Positions 7,889 to 15,688 of a stretch of DNA of 21,761 nt are shown piece after piece. Position 1 is the first letter of the stretch, and each line of letters starts with the position of its first letter. Origin of the DNA: DUMC01 sp035362115 (GTDB taxonomy: Bacteria; Bacillota; Clostridia; Acetivibrionales; DUMC01). The translations under genes and the position numbers were made by a program. The stretch spans positions 1 to 21,761 of the forward strand of contig DAOSDD010000051.1 in the NCBI GenBank assembly GCA_035362115.1, read 5' to 3'. Under the pieces are notes generated by a model. The model did no database searches and was not told the origin of the DNA. It was given only the letters and a program-made list of their open reading frames with translations.

Positions 7889-10456
7889 ATGTATATTACA
7901 GGCAAAATAACAGTTAACCCTGTACTTCCCGAAAAACTTGCCAGGTTAAAGGATATTGCATACAATTTATGGTGGTCATGGAACGTTGAAGCACTGGATT
8001 TGTTTATTGATATTGATGCTGAGTTATGGGAAAGTGTTCGCCATAATCCGGTCAGATTTCTACATGAAGTAAGTTGCAGCAAATTGGATGCAGCGCAGAA
8101 TAATGAAAATTATATGGATAAGTATAATTACATTATTGAGAAATTCGATTCATATATTAATGATAAAAACACTTGGTTCAATAAAAACTACCCGGAATTA
8201 AACAACCACGGGGTAGCTTACTTTTCTGCAGAATATGGGCTAAATGAAATACTTCCTGTATATTCCGGCGGACTTGGTGTTTTATCCGGAGACCATTGCA
8301 AATCTGCTAGCGATTTGGGTATTCCCTTTACTGCAATCGGTTTATTCTACAAGCAGGGGTATTTTAGTCAGCGCATTAATAGAGAAGGGTGGCAGGAAAC
8401 AGCCTTTACAGATCTTAATATTACAAGGCTTCCTCTCAATCCTGTTTTAAATTCTACAGGGCAGCATGTAATGATTAGCGTGGAGTTACCTGGAAGGGTT
8501 GTTTATGCAAAAATATGGGAAGTAAAGGTTGGACGTATATCGTTATACTTAATGGATAGTAATGTAGAACAGAATAATGAAACTGACAGGTGGCTGACCT
8601 CCAGATTGTATGGAGGTGATCAGGAAACAAGAATACAGCAGGAGATACTTCTTGGAATAGGAGGTATAAGAGTCCTTGAAGCATTAGAAATAAGCCCTTC
8701 TGCATATCATATGAATGAGGGTCATTCAGCATTTCTTGGTCTTGAAATTATGAGAAAGCTTATACAGGAAAAAGGTCTTTCATTTAAAGTTGCTAAAGAG
8801 GTGGCTGCTTCTTGTATTGTGTTTACTACTCATACTCCCGTTCCTGCAGGCAATGATGTTTTCCCGTTGCACATGATGGACAGATATTTCAGCAACTTTT
8901 GGAATAAACTGGGTATAAGCAGGCATGAGTTGCTGGATCTTGGCCTGAAAGTAAATGATAGTCAGAATTTTAATATGACAGTACTTGCATTAACTCTTGC
9001 AGGACGTAAAAATGGGGTAAGCGAGCTGCATGGCGCAGTTACCAGAAATATATTCAGTAATTTGTGGCCGGGAATACCTGAAGATGAAATTCCAGTATCT
9101 CATGTTACTAATGGAATTCACACTCTTACATGGCTTGCAGGAGAGTTGAATGATTTATACGGTAAATATCTTAAAGTGGGGTGGCAGGAGAATATTTCCA
9201 GGAAAGAAACCTGGCAGGATATAGATAAAATACCTGATGAACTTCTATGGAGTACTCATGTAAAATTAAAGAAGGAACTAATAGAATTTTTAAGAGTTAA
9301 GATTAAAAATCGGAGAATATCTAACGGGGAATCATCAGATAGTATAAGAGAAGCGGGGAATCTGCTCGATCCAAATATTCTGACTATTGGCTTTGCAAGA
9401 AGATTTGCTACTTATAAAAGAGCAAATCTGGTATTTAGGGATATAGAACGGATAAAAAGGATTATCAATAACCCTGACATGCCCGTGCAAATAATATTTG
9501 CAGGCAAGGCTCACCCAGCGGACAGACCGGCTCACGAAGTCATTAAGAATATTAATGATATTGCAGGACAGGAAGGTTTCAAAGGTAAAATAATCCTCAT
9601 AGAAGATTATAATATGGAAGTTGCACGAAAACTGGTACATGGAGTTGATTTATGGCTTAATAACCCCAGAAGGCCTTTGGAAGCCAGCGGAACCAGTGGG
9701 CAAAAGGCATGCATAAATGGCGTAATTAATTTCAGCGTTCTGGATGGCTGGTGGTGTGAAGGATTCAATGGGAGCAATGGCTGGATCATAGGTGATGATA
9801 CCTTCTATGATAATGAGTATTATCAGGATAATGCTGATAGCGTTTCTATATATGGAACTCTTGAAAAGGTGATAGCACCTCTATTTTACAGTAAAGATAA
9901 CAATGGTGTTCCAGCAGGTTGGGTGAGGGTAATGAAAGAATCTATAAAATCTCTGATTTATCGTTTCAGCACCGATAGAATGCTTGAAGATTATACCAAT
10001 ACTATGTATGCACCTTCTATGGAAAGGATGGAGAAATTCATATCGGGATCCTTCAGTTATTCTAAAAAACTTGCTGAATGGAAATCATTGATTGAGAAAG
10101 ACTGGCCACAAATAACAATCCGTTCAGATAAAACCAAAAATCAGCTTAAAGAATATAATGTGTCTTCCTGTGAAAAGCTGACCCTTGCTGTAACTGTTGA
10201 CCTTGGTGACATAGACCCGTCATATGTCAAAGTGGAGTCTTATTATGGGTATATTAAAAATAGTAATCATATTGAAGACCCTAAAATAATTGAGATGAAA
10301 CCTGTAGAAAAAAACGGGCCATCTTCATGGCTGTATACCGCCGAGATCAGATTAAGTGATGGTGGTGAATATGCTTACACATTTAGGGTTATACCCTACC
10401 ATCCCGATTTAATCAGTAAATTTGAAATGGGATTAATAAGATGGGTTGTGAGCTAG
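7889..10456 (+). CDS. glgP: alpha-glucan (glycogen/maltodextrin) phosphorylase
   Basis: An 855-residue PLP enzyme that cleaves alpha-1,4-glucan ends with phosphate to give glucose 1-phosphate. The N-terminus has the DUF3417-type segment of the TIGR02094 phosphorylase group (AYNLWWSWNVEA near residue 30, HNPVRFL near 55). The catalytic half contains EASGTSGQK with the PLP lysine at Lys606, followed by NGVINFSVLDGWW. This group usually reads SGMK where this one has SGQK. A C-terminal domain of about 140 residues follows, as in Thermotoga/Clostridia-type members. The ATG at 7889 is chosen because GGAGGT lies 12 nt upstream and the family N-terminus starts there; an in-frame ATG at 7793 would add 32 residues without family similarity. 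It stands alone, so it probably has its own promoter in the AT-rich spacer upstream. Confidence 0.95.
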   Translation: MYITGKITVNPVLPEKLARLKDIAYNLWWSWNVEALDLFIDIDAELWESVRHNPVRFLHEVSCSKLDAAQNNENYMDKYNYIIEKFDSYINDKNTWFNKNYPELNNHGVAYFSAEYGLNEILPVYSGGLGVLSGDHCKSASDLGIPFTAIGLFYKQGYFSQRINREGWQETAFTDLNITRLPLNPVLNSTGQHVMISVELPGRVVYAKIWEVKVGRISLYLMDSNVEQNNETDRWLTSRLYGGDQETRIQQEILLGIGGIRVLEALEISPSAYHMNEGHSAFLGLEIMRKLIQEKGLSFKVAKEVAASCIVFTTHTPVPAGNDVFPLHMMDRYFSNFWNKLGISRHELLDLGLKVNDSQNFNMTVLALTLAGRKNGVSELHGAVTRNIFSNLWPGIPEDEIPVSHVTNGIHTLTWLAGELNDLYGKYLKVGWQENISRKETWQDIDKIPDELLWSTHVKLKKELIEFLRVKIKNRRISNGESSDSIREAGNLLDPNILTIGFARRFATYKRANLVFRDIERIKRIINNPDMPVQIIFAGKAHPADRPAHEVIKNINDIAGQEGFKGKIILIEDYNMEVARKLVHGVDLWLNNPRRPLEASGTSGQKACINGVINFSVLDGWWCEGFNGSNGWIIGDDTFYDNEYYQDNADSVSIYGTLEKVIAPLFYSKDNNGVPAGWVRVMKESIKSLIYRFSTDRMLEDYTNTMYAPSMERMEKFISGSFSYSKKLAEWKSLIEKDWPQITIRSDKTKNQLKEYNVSSCEKLTLAVTVDLGDIDPSYVKVESYYGYIKNSNHIEDPKIIEMKPVEKNGPSSWLYTAEIRLSDGGEYAYTFRVIPYHPDLISKFEMGLIRWVVS

Positions 10457-10474
10457 TGAAATTTAGTAAACCCC

Positions 10475-10503
10475 TTGTAATTTTTGAAGACTGCAAGTAT
10501 AAT
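10475..10503 (+). promoter_or_regulatory. sigma-A promoter of the T-box operon
   Basis: TTGTAA (10475-10480), a 17-bp spacer and a perfect TATAAT (10498-10503), just after the phosphorylase gene. Transcription would start near 10510 and produce a leader of about 440 nt, of which the first 100 nt precede the T-box Stem I. Confidence 0.7.
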
Positions 10504-10610
10504 ATAATTTAATAATTTGAGCGAGTTTTATTATGTTATCGTGGTGGCTGGTTTTCAATCAAATAAGCCTCTGCTGCGGTATAGATTTAGATAATATATT
10601 TAAAAACAGT

Positions 10611-10909
10611 GAACGGGAAGAGTACATCTGGCATTTTTGAAGAGAGCCGGCGCCTGGTGAAAGTCCGGTAAAATGTAATATGGAAGGCAGCCCGGGAGTT
10701 GCTTACCGAGAAATAGAGAACCTGTCTCTAAAGTAGGGAAAGACGTAAATCCTCACGTTACAGAGGATAGGTGGAATACATTAATGTTACTGCACTTTTT
10801 TGCAGGCACTGTTGAGTATCCGCCGAAAGAGAGGACACTTACAACAGTGTCAAATAGGGTGGTACCGCGAAAAAAACTTTCGTCCCTTAGCGGGGGCGGA
10901 AGTTTTTTT
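10611..10909 (+). promoter_or_regulatory. T-box riboswitch, probable tRNA-Ala (GCA) specifier
   Basis: The hallmark T-box AGGGTGGTACCGCG is at 10856-10869, followed by a terminator whose 5' side contains TCCC for the competing antiterminator. Stem I is visible: CGGG/CCCG at the base (about 10614/10691), loop-E strands AGTA (10621-10624) and GAA (10683-10685), and an AGAGAG bulge near 10641. Compared with the B. subtilis glyQS layout (GAA, one base, codon, purine), the codon is GCA (10687-10689), alanine. A one-base shift would read GGC, glycine. The acceptor-binding UGGU (10860-10863) calls for a tRNA with A73, which fits tRNA-Ala and not tRNA-Gly (U73). The leader controls an Lrp-type regulator and an aminotransferase. 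T-box identity is near certain; the amino acid is inferred. Confidence 0.93.
10874..10909 (+). terminator. T-box regulated intrinsic terminator
   Basis: A 13-bp stem (10874-10886 with about 10893-10905, two G-U pairs), loop about TTAGC, ending in a run of seven T (10903-10909). The left arm overlaps the bases that pair with the T-box sequence in the antiterminator. Confidence 0.92.
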
Positions 10910-10947
10910 ATATAAGTAATAGAAAATAATTCAATGGGAGGTTAATT

Positions 10948-11451
10948 ATGGAAAATAAAAACCTGGAGTTTACTGAAGAAATACTGGAGATACTGGAGAA
11001 CAATTGCAAGTATTCAGAAGAACAAATTGCTGTTATGTTAAACAGAGATGTAGAGTACGTTAGAGAAGCAATAAAGAAACTGGAAGATGAAAACATTATT
11101 GCAGGCTATAGAACAGTGGTAGATTGGGAAAAGATGCCTAAAGAAACAGTTACAGCTTTAATTGAAGTAAAGGTTACACCTCAAAGAGGTGAAGGCTTTG
11201 ATAAAGTTGCTGAAAGAATTTTCCGGTATCCAGAAGTAAAAGCTTGCTATCTTATGTCCGGGGGATTTGATCTTACTGTAATAATAGAGGGAAAGACATT
11301 AAAGGAAGTTGCTTTCTTTGTTGCTGAAAAACTGGCGCCTCTTGATTCTGTCTTAAGTACCTCTACCCATTTTGTCCTAAAAAAATATAAGGATAATGGT
11401 ACAATTTTCGAGAAAGATGAAAAGGATAACAGGGAGGTTGTTATTCTATGA
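10948..11451 (+). CDS. Lrp/AsnC-family transcriptional regulator
   Basis: A 167-residue regulator. The N-terminal winged helix-turn-helix (about 8-60, with CKYSEEQIAVML and a recognition helix around VEYVREAIKKLE) is followed by a RAM ligand-binding domain (about 65-145, including GGFDLTVIIEG). Lrp-type proteins form octamers or dimers and respond to amino acids. An acidic, charged tail (about 150-163) extends past the usual end. GGGAGG precedes the ATG. It overlaps the aminotransferase gene by 4 nt (ATGA), so the two are translationally coupled, and both are under the T-box leader. It probably senses the product or substrate of the partner enzyme; this is inference. Confidence 0.92.
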   Translation: MENKNLEFTEEILEILENNCKYSEEQIAVMLNRDVEYVREAIKKLEDENIIAGYRTVVDWEKMPKETVTALIEVKVTPQRGEGFDKVAERIFRYPEVKACYLMSGGFDLTVIIEGKTLKEVAFFVAEKLAPLDSVLSTSTHFVLKKYKDNGTIFEKDEKDNREVVIL

Positions 11452-12617
11452 ATATAACTGAAATGATTTCCCCTTTGGTTAGGAATATACCTCCTTCAGG
11501 AATCAGGAAATATTTTGATATGATTAATGAGATGGAAGATGTTATCTCATTGGGTATAGGTGAACCGGATTTTGTTACCCCATGGAATATAAGAGAAGCA
11601 GGTATATATTCTCTAGAAAAAGGAGATACACACTATTCACCCAATTCGGGATATGCCGAGCTTAGAAATGAGATATCAAAGTATTTAAACAGGAGATTTG
11701 AAGTCCAATACAACCCAAAGAACGAGATGATTGTAACTGTCGGTGGGAGTGAAGGAATTGACATAGCTCTCAGAGCCCTTGTCAGTGCGGGCGATGAGGT
11801 TATAATTCCCGAGCCTTGCTTTGTAGCTTATAAACCCTGTACTATTTTTGCAGGAGCAACACCTGTTACTATAAACCTCCGTGAAGAGGACCAGTTCAAG
11901 CTGACACCTGAGCTTTTGAAAAAAGCTATTACTCCAAAAACAAAGGTACTGATTCTTCCTTTTCCTAATAATCCCACAGGTGCTATAATGACCAGGGAAG
12001 ACCTGGAGGGTATAGTTGATGTTCTAAAGAAAAAAGATATAATTGTAATATCAGATGAAATATATGCTGAACTGAACTATGAAGGTAAGCATGTATCCAT
12101 TGCGTCTTTCCCGGAAATGAGGGATAAAACTCTTATTATTAATGGGTTCTCTAAAGCTTTTGCAATGACCGGATGGCGGCTGGGGTATGCATGCGGTCAT
12201 CCTGATTTGATTGCAGCCATGTTGAAAATACATCAGTATGCTATAATGTCTTCTCCTACAACTGCTCAGAAAGCTGCAGTTGAAGCTTTGAAAAATGGTG
12301 ATAAGGATGTATACACAATGGTCCGGGAATACAACAGAAGAAGAAGGGTGATGGTGGCTGGTTTCAGAAAAGCAGGATATAATTGTTTCGAACCACTGGG
12401 AGCCTTTTATGTATTCCCATGTATAAAGTCATCAGGAATGAGCTCCGAATTGTTTTGTGAAAACCTGCTTATTGAAGAAAAAGTTCTGGTTGTGCCTGGT
12501 ACAGCTTTTGGCCGGTGCGGCGAAGGATTTGTGAGAGCCACTTATGCAAATTCTATGGAAAATATTATTGAAGCTTTAAAGAGAATTCAGAATTTTGCAG
12601 GAAAGCATATAAAGTGA
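11448..12617 (+). CDS. class I/II PLP aminotransferase (PatA/AspC-like)
   Basis: A 389-residue fold-type I aminotransferase. Seen: the N-terminal substrate loop IGEPDF (near 36-41), cofactor contacts in GGSEGID, PNNPTGA (about 173-179), SDEIYAEL, the PLP lysine Lys236 in GFSKAFAMTGWRLGY, and a C-terminal Arg in FVRATYA. The subgroup resembles B. subtilis PatA and aspartate/alanine aminotransferases; the true amino acid cannot be read from sequence. The T-box upstream points to alanine (or glycine), which would fit an alanine-forming transaminase. It overlaps the Lrp-type gene by 4 nt. No clear terminator follows; 101 bp separate it from the next gene. Confidence 0.92.
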   Translation: MNITEMISPLVRNIPPSGIRKYFDMINEMEDVISLGIGEPDFVTPWNIREAGIYSLEKGDTHYSPNSGYAELRNEISKYLNRRFEVQYNPKNEMIVTVGGSEGIDIALRALVSAGDEVIIPEPCFVAYKPCTIFAGATPVTINLREEDQFKLTPELLKKAITPKTKVLILPFPNNPTGAIMTREDLEGIVDVLKKKDIIVISDEIYAELNYEGKHVSIASFPEMRDKTLIINGFSKAFAMTGWRLGYACGHPDLIAAMLKIHQYAIMSSPTTAQKAAVEALKNGDKDVYTMVREYNRRRRVMVAGFRKAGYNCFEPLGAFYVFPCIKSSGMSSELFCENLLIEEKVLVVPGTAFGRCGEGFVRATYANSMENIIEALKRIQNFAGKHIK

Positions 12618-12650
12618 TATAATATCAAAATAAAGTAAATATTATAAAGA

Positions 12651-12674
12651 GATTTACAGATTTACAGATTTACA
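12651..12674. repeat. three tandem copies of GATTTACA
   Basis: Three perfect 8-bp copies, followed by a degenerate fourth (GGTTACA), between the aminotransferase and the XRE regulator genes and 45 bp before the latter's start codon. Could be a binding site or a slippage product. Confidence 0.7.
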
Positions 12675-12718
12675 GGTTACATTATAATTGGATTTTGAGG
12701 TTAAACGGGGTGCCTAAA

Positions 12719-13411
12719 ATGGGATTTGCACTAAACACAAAAAAACTCAGGGAACAAAATAAATTATCACAGAAAGAAATAGCCGATTATCTGGGTGTTA
12801 CAAGACAGGCGGTTGCTTCCTATGAAAGTGGGAAGAGAGAGCCGGACTATGGGACATTAATAAAATTGTCGGATTTTTATGGAGTTTCTGTTGATTCCTT
12901 GTTGGGCAGATCTCAATGCAAGGATATAAATGTATTGACTATAGCCAAAAATATTGTATTAATAAAAGGGGATTTTAATTATGAAGAATTTTCCAGGGAT
13001 ATTTTCCGGAAAACAGGGGTATGCATTTTAGAGAACATGCTTAAACTTTATGCTGAAGGGGAAAAAATACCTGCTATAGGTACAATAAAAGTTTTGGCTA
13101 AGTATGCCTCGGTACATGAATCCTTTTTTTACAAGTTTAATACCTTGGAGGATTATGCAAACGAAAAAGCTTTATATGATGCAAAAACTTTATGTAATGA
13201 AAAAACCTCGTATGACATTTTTTCATGCAACCTTGATTTTATGGACCCTCAACTGGCCGGGTGGGTGCAGGATGAAAAAAACATGCACTATATAATGCTG
13301 GCTAAGGAAATTCAAGATACTAATCTGCCTTTGGAAAGTGTAAAGTCAATTTTGAGTGTTTTAATTTCTGTTCAAACAGTAACGGAGAATAGTAAAAAAC
13401 AAAATGTTTAG
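12719..13411 (+). CDS. XRE-family transcriptional regulator with unknown C-terminal domain
   Basis: A 230-residue protein. Residues about 7-62 are a Cro/cI-type helix-turn-helix (LSQKEIADYLGVTRQAVASYE) ending in the common YGVSVDSLLG. The remaining about 165 residues are not recognised; they are helical in character, with a charged segment AEGEKIPAIGTIKVLAKY that could be a second small helical unit. The ATG at 12719 has GGGGTG 7 nt upstream; a TTG at 12695 would add eight residues with poorer support. It sits between the aminotransferase gene and prfB on the same strand, 72 bp from the latter. Its target is unknown. The triple GATTTACA repeat just upstream could be its operator. Confidence 0.85.
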   Translation: MGFALNTKKLREQNKLSQKEIADYLGVTRQAVASYESGKREPDYGTLIKLSDFYGVSVDSLLGRSQCKDINVLTIAKNIVLIKGDFNYEEFSRDIFRKTGVCILENMLKLYAEGEKIPAIGTIKVLAKYASVHESFFYKFNTLEDYANEKALYDAKTLCNEKTSYDIFSCNLDFMDPQLAGWVQDEKNMHYIMLAKEIQDTNLPLESVKSILSVLISVQTVTENSKKQNV

Positions 13412-13483
13412 TGTAAGTGTGTGTGGTAAGTGGTAAAATACAAATAAATATTGGTAATATTATAATTTGAAAGGAATGATACT

Positions 13484-14594
13484 ATGCTGGAATTGGAGCA
13501 GTATAAATTGGAGATTAGAGATTTGGGAGAAGAGATTACGGAAATGAGGGATTCACTTTGACCTCCCAGTTTTGAAAAATGAACTTGATGAATTGGAACA
13601 GAAATCTGCGGAACCTGAATTTTGGAATGACATGGAAAAATCGCAGAAAATACTACAAAGAATAAAAACATTAAGAGATAAGCTGGAAACGTTTGGACAT
13701 TTAGAAAGTACCCTGGAAGATTTAAAGACATTAAATGAATTGGGTATTGAGGAAGATGATGAAAGTGTAATAGATGAAGTAAAAGAAGGTATTGAGGAAT
13801 TAAAAGGTAAAATAGCCAAGCTAAGAACTGAAACACTTTTAACAGGACCATATGATAAAAATAATGCAATTTTGAGCATGCATGCCGGAGCGGGAGGTAC
13901 TGAAGCTCAGGACTGGGTTCAAATGCTTTTAAGGATGTATACACGGTGGGGTGAAAGTAAGGGATATACTGTAAAAATTCTTGATTATCTTGATGGTGAT
14001 GAGGCGGGTGTAAAAAGTGTTACGATACATGTGATCGGTGAAAATGCCTATGGATATTTGAAATCTGAAAAGGGAGTTCACAGATTGGTAAGGATATCTC
14101 CTTTTGATGCCTCAGGCCGCCGCCACACATCTTTTGCTTCGATTGATGTAATGCCTGAGCTTGATGATGATATTGAGATTGAAATAAACCCTGATGACTT
14201 GAGGGTAGATACTTACCGTTCAAGTGGAGCAGGGGGACAGCATGTTAATAAGACAGAGTCAGCCATAAGGATTACCCACATTCCGACGGGCATTGTTGTA
14301 TCATGTCAAAATGAACGTTCCCAATTTCAAAACAGGGATACAGCAATGAAAATGTTGAGAGCTAAACTCTTTGAATTGAAAGAACAGGAACAAAAGCAAA
14401 AAATTGAGGGAATAAAAGGTGTACAGATGGAAATCGCCTGGGGAAGCCAGATAAGGTCATATGTATTTTGTCCGTATACTCTTGTTAAAGACCACAGAAC
14501 CAACTATGAAGAAGGAAATGTAAATGCCGTGATGGATGGGGAGATAGATGAATTTATTAATGCCTATCTTTCAGAAGTGGGAAGTGAGAAGTGA
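13484..14594 (+). CDS. prfB: peptide chain release factor 2 (programmed +1 frameshift)
   Basis: RF2 reads UGA and UAA stop codons and triggers peptide release. Twenty-five codons from the ATG at 13484 lead to CTT then an in-frame TGA at 13559-13561; skipping T13559 continues as GAC into the long frame to 14594, giving 369 residues. With that join the specificity motif SPF falls at 205-207 and the catalytic GGQ at 250-252, the same numbers as in E. coli RF2. The frame join is classical autoregulation: scarce RF2 favours frameshifting. The internal SD is weak (see the frameshift entry). The last residues (EVGSEK) are encoded by a 7-bp tandem repeat that also contains the stop. GGAA lies before the start. 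The radical SAM gene follows closely. Confidence 0.97.
13546..13562 (+). other. prfB: prfB programmed +1 frameshift site
   Basis: The slippery CTT TGA C (13556-13562) is the universal RF2 site. The stimulating Shine-Dalgarno-like sequence is only GAGGG (13546-13550) with 5 nt before CTT; E. coli has AGGGGG with 3 nt. The site is certain from the two frames; the efficiency of the weak stimulator is unknown. Confidence 0.95.
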
Positions 14595-14600
14595 GAAGTG
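14573..14600. repeat. four tandem 7-bp repeats (RGAAGTG) across the prfB stop
   Basis: AGAAGTG, GGAAGTG, AGAAGTG, AGAAGTG, ending six bases after the prfB stop codon (14592-14594). A unit length of seven means that gain or loss of a copy would change the last residues and the stop position of RF2. Confidence 0.8.
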
Positions 14601-14636
14601 GATAGGGTATAGTGGATTGTGAGAGGTATACTTTTA

Positions 14637-15563
14637 ATGTTATATAATAGATTTTCTGAGTATTTGAAAAAAAGATATAATGCAAAAGTTTACAAGCTGC
14701 CTGTAAATATTCCTGTCTCATGTCCCAATAGGGATGGAAGGGTTAGCAGTAATGGGTGTATTTTTTGCGGCGAGGAAGGGGCAGGTTTTGAAAACCTGCC
14801 TGCTGCTTTAGGCGTAAAAGAACAGATAAGAATAAATGCGGAGCATATTGCAGCAAAGTATAAACCTGAGAAGTATATTATCTACTTCCAGAATTACTCC
14901 AACACCTATTTGCCCATAGAACCTTTTAAAAAGTATATTATTGAAGCATGTGTTGAAAATGCTGCAGCAATTTACATATCTACACGTCCTGACTGCATAA
15001 ACGAAGAGCAGCTGGACTTTCTCAGGAACATAAAGAATACGCAGAAAATTGATATTTTAATAGAATTGGGCCTGCAGACGGTAAACTATAAGACACTAAA
15101 ATTTCTGAACCGCGGACATACTTTAGCCGAGTTCATTGATGCAGTACTTTCCATAAATAAATATGGACTTGAATCATGTGCCCATTATATAATTGATCTT
15201 CCTATGGATAGTATGGAGGATGTTATGGAGGGCGCAAAAATACTTTCAGCCTTAAAGGTGAATCAAGTAAAATGTCATTCATTATATATTCTCAAAGATA
15301 CGGTACTTGGTGAAATGTATGTAAAACAACAAATCATGCCTGTGACTCTTGAGGAGTATATTGAGAGAACAATTACCTTCCTGGAGTACCTGAATCCTGA
15401 AATAGTAATTCAGAGGCTTCTTGGACGTGCACCTGAAGATCGAACTCTGTTTTGCAACTGGGGTATGAGCTGGTGGAAAATCAGAGATCTGGTTGAAGCA
15501 AAAATGATAAAGGAAGAAAGATACCAGGGTAAATATTTTAATTACCTTGGGGGAATCATTTGA
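14637..15563 (+). CDS. radical SAM protein, TIGR01212 / YhcC-YtqA family
   Basis: A 308-residue radical SAM enzyme of the TIGR01212 family; the reaction of this family is not well established. The iron-sulfur cluster cysteines appear in the family's own spacing: CPNRDG near residue 28 and CIFC about 12 residues later, not the standard CX3CX2C. The N-terminus (YNRFSEYLKKRYNAKVYKLP) and a segment with YISTRPDCI followed by ELGLQT are typical. The ATG at 14637 is chosen because GAGAGGT lies 10 nt upstream; an in-frame GTG at 14619 would add six residues. It lies between prfB and guaA on the same strand. The operon link to either is positional only. Confidence 0.88.
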   Translation: MLYNRFSEYLKKRYNAKVYKLPVNIPVSCPNRDGRVSSNGCIFCGEEGAGFENLPAALGVKEQIRINAEHIAAKYKPEKYIIYFQNYSNTYLPIEPFKKYIIEACVENAAAIYISTRPDCINEEQLDFLRNIKNTQKIDILIELGLQTVNYKTLKFLNRGHTLAEFIDAVLSINKYGLESCAHYIIDLPMDSMEDVMEGAKILSALKVNQVKCHSLYILKDTVLGEMYVKQQIMPVTLEEYIERTITFLEYLNPEIVIQRLLGRAPEDRTLFCNWGMSWWKIRDLVEAKMIKEERYQGKYFNYLGGII

Positions 15564-15586
15564 TTAGAAAGGTACATAGATTAGTT

Positions 15587-15662
15587 CTACTATGCCAATT
15601 TGGATGCGATATCTTCAATGCGCTTTCCATTGGCAACATAATAAAGTAGTATTAGAAGATAT
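15587..15662 (+). promoter_or_regulatory. structured leader upstream of guaA (hairpin with possible pseudoknot)
   Basis: A hairpin: CTACT (15587-15591)/AGTAG (15645-15649), TGCCAAT (15593-15599)/ATTGGCA (15629-15635), GGA/TCC (15602-15604/15626-15628) and GCG/CGC (15606-15608/15621-15623), with a 12-nt apical loop. The loop sequence ATATCTTC (15609-15616) is perfectly complementary to GAAGATAT (15655-15662), which lies 9 nt before the ribosome site AAAGGGG of guaA. This arrangement could control translation. It does not match a riboswitch class I know; it may be chance in AT-rich DNA. Confidence 0.45.
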
Positions 15663-15688
15663 ACAGACATGAAAGGGGAAAATTACGA

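Noticed and set aside
13484..13561. prfB as two broken open frames
   Set aside because: CTT TGA C with the same motif numbering as E. coli RF2 shows the normal programmed frameshift, not a mutation.
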